Of a stretch of DNA of 6,451 nt, positions 1-5,774 are shown in pieces. Numbering within the stretch: the stretch's first letter is position 1; each line of letters opens with the position of its first letter. The notes below the pieces were generated by a model. That model saw only the letters and a program-made list of their open reading frames with translations. It was not told the DNA's origin and made no database searches. The DNA is taken from contig CABQCB010000110.1 of NCBI GenBank assembly GCA_902462475.1, positions 1 through 6,451 on the forward strand. Direction: 5' to 3'. A program made the position numbers and the translations under genes. The DNA is from an uncultured Oscillibacter sp. Its GTDB lineage: Bacteria > Bacillota_A > Clostridia > Oscillospirales > Oscillospiraceae.

Positions 1-119
1 GGGCAGGTGATGACCGGGACGGTATCGTCCGCCTGCCAGACCCGATAGGCCGTGGACGCTCCCAGAGCGGCGGCCGAAAGGATAAAACATATCAGCGTAA
101 TGATGCGCAGTCGTCTCAT
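1..119 (-). CDS. Secreted or membrane-anchored protein, N-terminal fragment cut by the left window edge
   Basis: Only the first 39 codons are visible; the frame is open to base 1. The start is ATG at 119, preceded by an AGGAG Shine-Dalgarno (125-129) that overlaps the TGA stop of the phosphatase gene. Nine bases separate the two genes, so it belongs to the same operon. The peptide begins MRRLR, followed by a hydrophobic stretch (about residues 6-24, IITLICFILSAAALGAS). That is a signal peptide or N-terminal membrane anchor, with the remainder outside the cytoplasm. After it comes DDTVPVITCP, which resembles the first strand of secreted Ig-like/DUF5011-type beta-sandwich domains; this is a weak inference from ten residues. 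Its place behind cpsB suggests a cell-surface role. Function cannot be assigned from this fragment. Confidence 0.7.
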   Translation of the reverse strand, partial: MRRLRIITLICFILSAAALGASTAYRVWQADDTVPVITC

Positions 120-128
120 AAGTGCTCC

Positions 129-881
129 TCAAGCTCTCTCAAATTCCTCCAGCACCGGATGGACCGGACGGTCCTCCAGGATGCGCCGGGGGTTTTCACG
201 CAGCAAAAAGTCGGCGATCTCCGGCCCGTCCGCGGCCGCCGCCAGCTCCCACGCCTCCTCCATGCGGGTCGTGCGCCGGTAGGGGCTGTGGGCATCGGAG
301 GCGATCAGATGAATGCAGCCGGTATCCATGCACCAACGGGCCGTACGGGCGGCCCGGCGGCCAAAGCGTCCGGCAAGGCTGCCCTTGTTGACCTGCAGCA
401 CATAGCCCCGCCGGGCCCACTCCAGCAGCAGTGCCTCGTGTCCCTGGACGAAGCGATACCGCTCCGGATGGGCCACCACCGGCACCACGCCCCGCTCCAC
501 GATGGCGGAGAGGATCTCCCCGGCAAAATCCGGCGACTCATCAAAGCCGAATTCCACCAAAAGATAGCGGCTGCCGCCCAAGGTCAGCAGCCGCCCACGG
601 TCCAGCAGATCGGGCACCTGGGCGGTGGCGAACACCTCCATGCCCGCGTACAGTTCCACCTGCAATCCCGCCCGGCGCACAGCAGCCCGCAGCGCCTCCA
701 GACGCTGGTGCAGCTCCGGTCCGGCGTAATTTTCAAACTCTCCCGGTATATTGCAGTGGGGCGTGACCGCAATGGCCCGCACCCCGCTGCGCTCCGCCAT
801 GGCAGCCATGGCCAGGCTCTCGTCCTCCGAGGCGGCGCCGTCGTCCACCCCCGGCAGGATATGACAGTGCAGGTCCGTCAT
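129..881 (-). CDS. cpsB: CpsB/YwqE-family PHP-type protein-tyrosine phosphatase
   Basis: This is a 250-aa cytoplasmic metal-dependent phosphatase of the CpsB/CapC/Wzh/YwqE type, close to the family's usual length of about 243-255 aa. Family members remove phosphate from tyrosines of the BY-kinase (CpsD/YwqD) that controls capsule chain length and export. The PHP-fold metal ligands are visible in order: DLHCH at residues 3-7 (His5, His7), Asp13-Asp14, His42 in TPH, Glu82 in GMEV, Glu110, His138 in AHPER, and Asp196/His198 in SDAH. The ATG at 881 places the DLHCH motif right at the N-terminus, as is normal for the family. It lies one base after the TGA of the upstream gene (TGA-G-ATG) with only a weak Shine-Dalgarno, so translational coupling is likely. 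No CpsC/CpsD kinase pair is in the window; its partner is off-window or elsewhere. Confidence 0.93.
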   Translation of the reverse strand: MTDLHCHILPGVDDGAASEDESLAMAAMAERSGVRAIAVTPHCNIPGEFENYAGPELHQRLEALRAAVRRAGLQVELYAGMEVFATAQVPDLLDRGRLLTLGGSRYLLVEFGFDESPDFAGEILSAIVERGVVPVVAHPERYRFVQGHEALLLEWARRGYVLQVNKGSLAGRFGRRAARTARWCMDTGCIHLIASDAHSPYRRTTRMEEAWELAAAADGPEIADFLLRENPRRILEDRPVHPVLEEFERA

Positions 882-882
882 C

Positions 883-1566
883 TCAGCCGTTGCGGAACTC
901 TTCCAGATAGGCGGCCTTCTTCAGGCTCTTTTCCTCCTGATAGGTGGACTCCACCTGCTTGGCCAGGGAGTCATCCTTGCCGGCCTGCTTCAAAAGGGAG
1001 CGCAGCCGGTCCACCACCTGGGCCACCTGGGCGTCGCACTCCTTTTCCAGGGCCGTCAGCTCCTCCAGGCGCTTATAGACCACGTCGGCCTTGTTCTCCG
1101 CCGTGTGCTCGCCCTGGGTGTATTCGTCAATGGCCGCCTGGGCGATGGTCTCCAGCTTGCTCACGTAGGTGCTGCGCAGCACGTACATCTGGGCGATCTG
1201 CTCCTGGATCTGCGCCTCCACGTCGCTTTGGTCCGCCGCCTGCTCACCGGAAACTCCCTCCGGCGTCTCCGCCCCGGGCACAGACTCATCCAGAAGCTTT
1301 TTGGCCGCGTCCTCCACGGAGAGCGTCCCGTCGCTGAGCTGGCGCAGCTCCTCTTCAGAAAAGGTATAGCTGCGCACGCTGTATTCCTCCATGGCGCTGG
1401 CCAGCGTCTGTTCGTTTTCCGCAAGCTTATCCTCGATGGCCGTGCGGTCCATGGTCATACCGTAACGCAGGGCGCTGATATTGTTCCACTGCCAGGCAGC
1501 CACGCCCACGCCCGTCACCACCAGGGCGCCCACGACTCCCAGCGCGATCTTTCCGCCTTTTCTCAT
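883..1566 (-). CDS. Unknown single-pass membrane protein with a long helical extracytoplasmic region
   Basis: I do not recognise a named family for this 227-aa protein. It has a basic N-terminus (MRKGGK) and one hydrophobic helix (about residues 7-25), then about 200 residues that look almost wholly helical and charged. A Gly/Pro/Ser-rich break at about 95-115 divides this part. The C-terminal half (about 116-225) has heptad-like Leu/Ile/Val spacing and many Glu, Gln and Lys, suggesting a coiled coil or helical bundle. By the positive-inside rule the bulk lies outside the membrane. A second membrane helix is absent, so it is not a normal Wzz/CpsC chain-length regulator. The start ATG at 1566 has an AAGGAG Shine-Dalgarno at 1576-1581, spacing 9. 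It sits 21 nt behind capD and 1 nt ahead of cpsB, so it probably acts in the same polysaccharide or envelope process, perhaps as a scaffold; that role is inferred from position only. Confidence 0.85.
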   Translation of the reverse strand: MRKGGKIALGVVGALVVTGVGVAAWQWNNISALRYGMTMDRTAIEDKLAENEQTLASAMEEYSVRSYTFSEEELRQLSDGTLSVEDAAKKLLDESVPGAETPEGVSGEQAADQSDVEAQIQEQIAQMYVLRSTYVSKLETIAQAAIDEYTQGEHTAENKADVVYKRLEELTALEKECDAQVAQVVDRLRSLLKQAGKDDSLAKQVESTYQEEKSLKKAAYLEEFRNG

Positions 1567-1587
1567 GCCAGTATTCTCCTTGCTTTT

Positions 1588-3492
1588 TTATACCCGCTGG
1601 ACAGAAGCCAGGTCCTCCAGCTGATTGGCCTGCCCCTCCCGGACGGCACGGATGGCCTCCCGGTTCACTTCCTCGGGGCTGCGGAAGGTGGGCACCAGGC
1701 TGCGGAGCTCCCGGAAGATCTCTTCCCGTCCGCCCCGCTCCGCGGCGGCGGCCAGTTCCTCCAGCCAGCCCTTCATCTCGCTTTCCTCCACGTCCGCCTT
1801 TTCTTCCACGAATATCTTCTCGTTTTCCGTGCGGCGCAGACCTGCGCTGGCGGTGAGCAGCTCCTCATAGAGCTTCTCCCCCGGCCGCAGGCCCACTTCC
1901 TGGATGTCGATATCCACATAGGGGGTGAAGCCGGAGAGCCGAATGAGCTTTTCCGCCAGATCCAGAATATGTACCGGCTCGCCCATGTCCAGCACGTACA
2001 CCTCGCCGCTGCGGGCGAAGGAGCCCGCCTCCAGCACCAGCTGCACCGCCTCGGGGATGGTCATGAAATAGCGGATGATCCGCTTATCCGTAATGGTGAC
2101 CGGACCGCCGTAGGCGATCTGCTTTTTGAAAAGCGGGATCACGGACCCGTCCGACCCCAGCACGTTGCCGAAGCGCACGGCGGAAAAGGCCGTCTGCCCG
2201 CCCCGCAGTCCCTGGATCACCTGCTCGCAAAGGTATTTGGTGGCTCCCATGATGTTGGTGGGGTTGACCGCCTTGTCCGTGGAGATGAGCACGAATTTCT
2301 CCGCCCCGTACTTCCGGGCGGCGGAGGCGGTGTGATAGGTGCCGAATACATTGTTCTTGACCGCCTCCTCCGGGCAGTTCTCCATGAGCGGCACATGCTT
2401 GTGGGCCGCCGCATGGAACACCACCTGAGGCCGGTAGCGCGCAAAGATCTGGTCCATTTTCTTGCGGTCCCGCACGGAGGCGATCTCCACCGACAGGGGG
2501 AATCCCGGCCCATAGAGATGCACCAGATCGTTTTGCAGGCTGTATGTCGTATTCTCCGCGATGTCCACGATCACAAGGCGCTTGGGGCCGTACCCTGCGA
2601 TCTGCCGGCACAGCTCCGAGCCGATGGAGCCTCCGCCGCCGGTGACCAGCACGGTCTTGCCCATGAGGAACTCCCGGATGCGGCTGTTATCCAGCTGGAC
2701 GGGCTTGCGGCCCAGCAGATCCTCGATCTGCACCTCCCGCATGCTGGCGGTCAGAGACGTGCCCTCCCGGCCCAGCTGGGTAACAGGGTCCTCCAGAATA
2801 TGCAGGCGGCAGTTGGTGGCGGCACACTGGCGCAGGATCTGGGTCTGACGCTCCACCGGCAGGTTGGGAATGGCCAGGATCAGCTCGGTGACCGGCGTAT
2901 CCTGCAAAAGCTCGCCCAGGCGGTCGATGGGCCCCCGGACGGGAACGCCGTGGACCCTCTTGCCGATCTTGTCCGGCGCGTCATCCAGCAGGCAATAGGG
3001 AAGGTAGCGCCCCCGGGGGTTGCTCACCAGCTCTCCCAGCAGCGACACACCCAGCGCGCCGGCGCCGATGATGGCCGTATAGCTGCGGCCCTCCGCGCCC
3101 CGTCCCGCCACCTTCAGCCGGTAGATCCGGTAGAGGAAGCGCACCGCCAGGATGCAAAGCAGCGCCAGGGAGGTGCCCGTCAGCGCCTGGGTGATCCAGA
3201 TACGGTTGGTGTCCAGCACCAGATTGAGCACGGTATAGAGCAAAAAGCCCAGGCTCATGCCCATCAGCAGCACGAAATACTCCCGGCTCTCCGCATAGCG
3301 CCAGAGGCTGTTGTAGGTCCTGAAGATCAGCTGGAACACCAGTACGCACACGGTCAGAAGGCCGATATGGCCCACCAGGTTCAAAAGCTGGATGTCATTT
3401 CGCAGGAGCGACGGAAAAAAGAGCGCGAAATTGCAGGCAAAAATCAGAAAAACATCCATGGCCAGCACGATCTGCCCCCGAAATCTTGACAC
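1588..3492 (-). CDS. capD: Membrane UDP-sugar 4,6-dehydratase, CapD/PglF/WbpM family
   Basis: This large polytopic nucleotide-sugar dehydratase (634 aa from the chosen start) probably turns UDP-GlcNAc into a UDP-4-keto-6-deoxy sugar at the cytoplasmic membrane, the entry step to many deoxy-amino sugars of capsules and glycans. Four membrane helices fall at about residues 8-29, 35-57, 73-92 and 102-123. A first Rossmann-like domain follows (GAGALG at 143-148). The extended-SDR catalytic domain starts at TGGGGSIG (284-291). The active site shows Thr405-Asp406-Lys407, then MGATK (415-419) with Met replacing the usual SDR Tyr, as in PglF and WbpM. I chose GTG at 3492, not the in-frame GTG at 3525: it has a GAGGGGG Shine-Dalgarno 8 nt upstream, while the promoter at 3546-3574 would give the upstream GTG only about 14 nt of leader with no ribosome site. 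It is the first gene of its operon. Dehydratase is the best call; the exact sugar is unproven. Confidence 0.92.
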   Translation of the reverse strand: MSRFRGQIVLAMDVFLIFACNFALFFPSLLRNDIQLLNLVGHIGLLTVCVLVFQLIFRTYNSLWRYAESREYFVLLMGMSLGFLLYTVLNLVLDTNRIWITQALTGTSLALLCILAVRFLYRIYRLKVAGRGAEGRSYTAIIGAGALGVSLLGELVSNPRGRYLPYCLLDDAPDKIGKRVHGVPVRGPIDRLGELLQDTPVTELILAIPNLPVERQTQILRQCAATNCRLHILEDPVTQLGREGTSLTASMREVQIEDLLGRKPVQLDNSRIREFLMGKTVLVTGGGGSIGSELCRQIAGYGPKRLVIVDIAENTTYSLQNDLVHLYGPGFPLSVEIASVRDRKKMDQIFARYRPQVVFHAAAHKHVPLMENCPEEAVKNNVFGTYHTASAARKYGAEKFVLISTDKAVNPTNIMGATKYLCEQVIQGLRGGQTAFSAVRFGNVLGSDGSVIPLFKKQIAYGGPVTITDKRIIRYFMTIPEAVQLVLEAGSFARSGEVYVLDMGEPVHILDLAEKLIRLSGFTPYVDIDIQEVGLRPGEKLYEELLTASAGLRRTENEKIFVEEKADVEESEMKGWLEELAAAAERGGREEIFRELRSLVPTFRSPEEVNREAIRAVREGQANQLEDLASVQRV

Positions 3493-3500
3493 GGCAATTT

Positions 3501-3507
3501 CCCCCTC
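3501..3507 (-). promoter_or_regulatory. Ribosome binding site deciding the capD start
   Basis: Read on the minus strand the site is GAGGGGG, 8 nt before the GTG at 3492. It lies inside the longer frame that begins at the GTG at 3525. Because that earlier GTG has no purine-rich site between it and the predicted transcription start, this site is the main argument for the shorter protein. Confidence 0.7.
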
Positions 3508-3545
3508 TCTCTTTCCAAATATCACAAAAACCCATGGTCTGATTT

Positions 3546-3574
3546 ATTATATCTCCTTAAATTTGGAAAGTCAA
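3546..3574 (-). promoter_or_regulatory. Sigma-A-type promoter of the capD operon
   Basis: On the minus strand there is a -35 box TTGACT (3569-3574), a spacer of exactly 17 nt and a perfect -10 box TATAAT (3546-3551). That is 11 of 12 consensus matches at ideal spacing. Transcription should begin near 3538-3540, giving a leader of about 47 nt to the GTG at 3492. It lies in the AT-rich part of the intergenic region, in the correct orientation for the leftward operon. A TAAGGAGA string inside the spacer (3553-3560) looks like a Shine-Dalgarno, but it is upstream of the transcription start and so cannot act in this transcript. Confidence 0.85.
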
Positions 3575-3587
3575 ATATGCCCTCTGC

Positions 3588-3612
3588 TTTTCTTCGTTTT
3601 TCCAATTTTTTT
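3588..3612 (-). promoter_or_regulatory. Phased A-tracts upstream of the capD promoter (possible UP element or bend)
   Basis: Read on the minus strand, runs of A7 (3606-3612), A5 (3597-3601) and A4 (3588-3591) are centred at about 3609, 3599 and 3589.5, roughly one helical turn apart. They begin 14 bp behind the -35 box. Such spacing can bend DNA toward polymerase or provide contacts for the RNA polymerase alpha subunit. The tracts are seen directly; the promoter-boosting role is inferred. Confidence 0.45.
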
Positions 3613-3645
3613 ATACCATCCAGACGCAAAAGCGCCTCATTTGGC

Positions 3646-3657
3646 GGACATTTGTCC
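3646..3657. repeat. Short inverted repeat between the divergent promoters
   Basis: GGACA-TT-TGTCC is a 5-bp perfect dyad placed between the -35 boxes of the two divergent promoters (3574 and 3699). A shorter CGCC-N6-GGCG dyad (3633-3646) abuts it. It could be an operator for a regulator of one or both genes, but a dyad this short can occur by chance and I cannot name a binding protein. Confidence 0.25.
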
Positions 3658-3698
3658 CGTTCAGGCGGCATTGCCCCATCTCTTTTTCCCTGCGCGCA

Positions 3699-3727
3699 TT
3701 GACGAAGACAGTCAAATCCTGTAAACT
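3699..3727 (+). promoter_or_regulatory. Likely sigma-A-type promoter of the AEC permease gene
   Basis: There is a -35 box TTGACG (3699-3704), a 17-nt spacer and a weaker -10 box TAAACT (3722-3727, 4 of 6 matches). The predicted start near 3734 leaves a leader of about 40 nt before the ATG at 3773. The leader holds a small GC-rich dyad around 3736-3749. Spacing and position are good, but the -10 box is imperfect. Confidence 0.6.
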
Positions 3728-3759
3728 GGACCTGCCGCGCCATGCGCGCAATCGGAATC

Positions 3760-3764
3760 AGGAG
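3760..3764 (+). promoter_or_regulatory. Ribosome binding site deciding the permease start
   Basis: AGGAG lies 8 nt before the ATG at 3773. The in-frame TTG at 3767 would be only 2 nt from this site and so is not a workable start. Confidence 0.8.
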
Positions 3765-3772
3765 TTTTGTCT

Positions 3773-4702
3773 ATGCTGGAAATTTTGCTCAACCTCATGG
3801 GGAAGGTGGCTCTGCTGGTGGCTTTGGGATACATTCTCACCAAGCGGGGGCTTTTGACAGAACGGTTTCAAAAGGATCTGACCACCTTTATGATGCAGGT
3901 CGCCCTGCCTGCCAACGTGCTCACCTCCGCCTCCAACACTTTTTCTCCCGATCTTTCCAAAAATCTGCTGCTCACCGTGGGCATTGCGATCGCCTATTAT
4001 GCGGCAGCCTTCGCCTTTACGCTCTTCGTGCGCCGTTTCCTGCCGCTGGATGAAAAGGGACGGTCCATGTTCACCCTGATGGCCGTGTTCGCCAACACCG
4101 CCTTTCTGGGTTTCCCCCTCATTACGGAACTGCTGGGCCAGGAGGGTCTTTTGTACGCGGTGGTATTCAATATGGTGTGGCTGGTGTTCTTTTTCACCAT
4201 CGGCATCTCCATGGTCAGCGGGCAGCGGCAGATCCGGCTCAAGTCCATTTTGTCCATGCCGGTGTCTCTTGCTTCCCTGGCTACCGTGGTGCTCTATGTC
4301 TCTCCGTTCCGCTTTCCCTCCTTCGTCCAGGATACCCTCTCCACCCTGGGCGCCATGGTGGTCCCCATCTCCATGCTGCTGATCGGCTGTTCCCTGGTGC
4401 CCATCCGGCCGGTGGAGATCCTGAAAGACCCCTGGTCCTACTTTGTCTCCGCCCTGCGCCTGGTGGTATTTCCCCTGGCCGTACTGGCCGTTTTGTATTT
4501 CATTCCCGGCGTACCGCCGCTGGTGGCGCTGGTGTGCTCCATCATGTGCTGTCTGCCCAGCGCCTCTTTGAGCGTGGTGTTCGCCCAGGAGTACGGCTGC
4601 GCGCCGGAATACGCTTCCCGGGCCGTGGTGCAGGGGATGCTGCTCATGATCGTCGCCATCCCCCTGTTCATCACCCTGGCCGTTACGGTCTTTCCCCTGT
4701 AA
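3773..4702 (+). CDS. Auxin efflux carrier (AEC) family permease
   Basis: This is a 309-aa integral membrane transporter of the AEC (Mem_trans, PF03547) family, at the family's normal bacterial length. Members move small organic acids such as malate or malonate, amino-acid-like anions or other metabolites; the substrate here cannot be read from sequence. Hydrophobic segments run through the whole protein and fit the usual ten-helix plan with two five-helix halves split by a short charged loop (about 150-157). Family-like signatures include LGYILTKRGLL (18-28), LPANVLTS (45-52), ANTAFLGFPLI (107-117), the second-half helix GAMVVPISMLLIGCSL (193-208) and R229 followed by VVFPL (231-235). It starts at ATG 3773 with its own promoter and Shine-Dalgarno, diverges from the capD operon and converges on galE. 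It ends at a strong hairpin, so it is monocistronic. A link to polysaccharide synthesis is not evident. Confidence 0.9.
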   Translation: MLEILLNLMGKVALLVALGYILTKRGLLTERFQKDLTTFMMQVALPANVLTSASNTFSPDLSKNLLLTVGIAIAYYAAAFAFTLFVRRFLPLDEKGRSMFTLMAVFANTAFLGFPLITELLGQEGLLYAVVFNMVWLVFFFTIGISMVSGQRQIRLKSILSMPVSLASLATVVLYVSPFRFPSFVQDTLSTLGAMVVPISMLLIGCSLVPIRPVEILKDPWSYFVSALRLVVFPLAVLAVLYFIPGVPPLVALVCSIMCCLPSASLSVVFAQEYGCAPEYASRAVVQGMLLMIVAIPLFITLAVTVFPL

Positions 4703-4709
4703 AACATAA

Positions 4710-4741
4710 AAAGCGGAGCGGCCCATGGTCCGCTCCGCTTT
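4710..4741. terminator. Bidirectional rho-independent terminator between the permease gene and galE
   Basis: AAAGCGGAGCGG (4710-4721) pairs perfectly with CCGCTCCGCTTT (4730-4741) around an 8-nt loop, giving a 12-bp stem. In the plus direction the arm ends in TTT and continues CTTTATG; in the minus direction the arm runs into TTTTTATGTTTT. It therefore serves both converging genes, with the better U-tract on the galE side. The permease stop codon ends 7 nt before the stem, and the galE stop codon (4744-4746) ends 2 nt before it. Confidence 0.9.
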
Positions 4742-4743
4742 CT

Positions 4744-5760
4744 TTATGTCCGGTAGCCTGCGGGATTGTTCCGCTGCCAGTTCCACGAGGAGGCGCACAT
4801 CTCCTCCAGACCGCGGCGGGCCGTCCAGCCCAGCTCCTGCCGCGCCCGGGTGGGATCGGCCCAACAGACAGCCACGTCTCCGCTGCGGCGGCCTTCCACC
4901 ACATAAGGGACCGGGCGTCCGCTGGCCTTTTCATAGGCCCGGATCACCTCCAGAACGCTGTATCCCCGTCCGGTGCCCAGGTTGCACACAAACAGCCCGC
5001 AGCCCGTCTCCAGCTTCCGCAGCGCCGCCACATGTCCCTCCGCCAGGTCCATCACATGGATGTAATCCCGCACGCCGGTGCCGTCCGGCGTGGGATAGTC
5101 GCCGCCGAACACGTGCAGCACCGGCAGCTCCCCCAGCGCCACCTTGGCGATGTAGGGTACCAGGTTGTTGGGGATGCCCCGGGGGTCCTCCCCCAGAAGG
5201 CCGGAGGCGTGGGCCCCGATGGGATTGAAATAGCGCAGCAGCGCCACGTTCCAGGCCCCATTCGATTTGCAAAGGTCTGTGAGGATCCGCTCGATCATCA
5301 GCTTCGTGGCGCCATAGGGATTGGTGGCCGACAACGGCGCCTCCTCCCGGACGGGCACTTCCTCCGGCGCCCCGTACACGGTGGCCGAAGAGGAAAATAC
5401 CAGGTTATGTACCCGGTGGGCCCGCATGACCTCCAGCAGGTTCAGGGTGCTCACCAGATTGTTCTGATAGTACTCCAGCGGCTTTTGCACGCTCTCGCCC
5501 ACCGCTTTGAACCCGGCAAAATGGATGACCGCCCCGATGTCCTCCCAGCGGGAAAACGCGGTCTCCACCGCCGCCTTGTCACAAAGGTCCGCCTGCAAAA
5601 AGGGCACGTCCCGCCCTGTCAGCTCCGCCACCCGGCGCAGCGCCTCGGCGCTGGAGTTGGACAGATCGTCCACCACGGCGATCTCATATCCTGCCTCCCG
5701 CAGCGCAACACAGGTATGGCTGCCGATATAGCCCGCGCCGCCACACACCAAAATCCGCAT
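4744..5760 (-). CDS. galE: UDP-glucose 4-epimerase, predicted to accept N-acetylated UDP-sugars too
   Basis: GalE interconverts UDP-glucose and UDP-galactose in the cytoplasm using bound NAD, for the Leloir pathway and for surface glycans. The protein is 338 aa, the same length as E. coli GalE. It shows GGAGYIGSH (7-15) for NAD binding, the SSSATVYG segment with Ser124, catalytic Tyr149 and Lys153 in NPYGATK, Asn199, Arg231 in VRDYIHVMDLA, and Arg292 and Asp295. All fall at E. coli numbering. Residue 299 is Cys where E. coli has Tyr; a small residue here is known from human GALE and from an E. coli mutant to let UDP-GlcNAc/UDP-GalNAc bind. The start ATG at 5760 is preceded by GGGGGAG (5766-5772, minus strand); the same frame stays open upstream into the neighbouring gene, but that extension matches nothing of GalE. 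It lies 14 nt after the nucleotidyltransferase gene and ends 2 nt before the terminator. Confidence 0.97.
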   Translation of the reverse strand: MRILVCGGAGYIGSHTCVALREAGYEIAVVDDLSNSSAEALRRVAELTGRDVPFLQADLCDKAAVETAFSRWEDIGAVIHFAGFKAVGESVQKPLEYYQNNLVSTLNLLEVMRAHRVHNLVFSSSATVYGAPEEVPVREEAPLSATNPYGATKLMIERILTDLCKSNGAWNVALLRYFNPIGAHASGLLGEDPRGIPNNLVPYIAKVALGELPVLHVFGGDYPTPDGTGVRDYIHVMDLAEGHVAALRKLETGCGLFVCNLGTGRGYSVLEVIRAYEKASGRPVPYVVEGRRSGDVAVCWADPTRARQELGWTARRGLEEMCASSWNWQRNNPAGYRT

Positions 5761-5774
5761 GCTCTCTCCCCCGT

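Noticed and set aside
1105..3489. A 794-codon open frame on the plus strand opposite capD and the 227-aa gene
   Set aside because: It is antisense to two well-supported genes, rich in His, Gln, Ala and Leu with no family motifs. Long antisense frames are expected where high-GC codon bias removes stops.
3395..3535. A possible 46-codon leader peptide from ATG 3535 on the minus strand, overlapping capD out of frame
   Set aside because: The predicted transcription start lies only about 4 nt upstream, the TAAGGAGA string before it is too far away and not transcribed, and the peptide has no regulatory codon run.
3553..3560. TAAGGAGA (minus strand) as a ribosome binding site
   Set aside because: It lies in the spacer between the -35 and -10 boxes, upstream of the predicted transcription start, and has no start codon at proper spacing.
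3522..3743. A 73-codon minus-strand frame spanning the intergenic region
   Set aside because: There is no Shine-Dalgarno at its ATG (3743), it runs through both promoters, and its peptide resembles nothing I know.
3758..4864. A 368-codon minus-strand frame opposite the permease
   Set aside because: It is rich in Gly, His, Gln and Glu, typical of an antisense shadow of a hydrophobic membrane protein gene, and has no supporting start signals.
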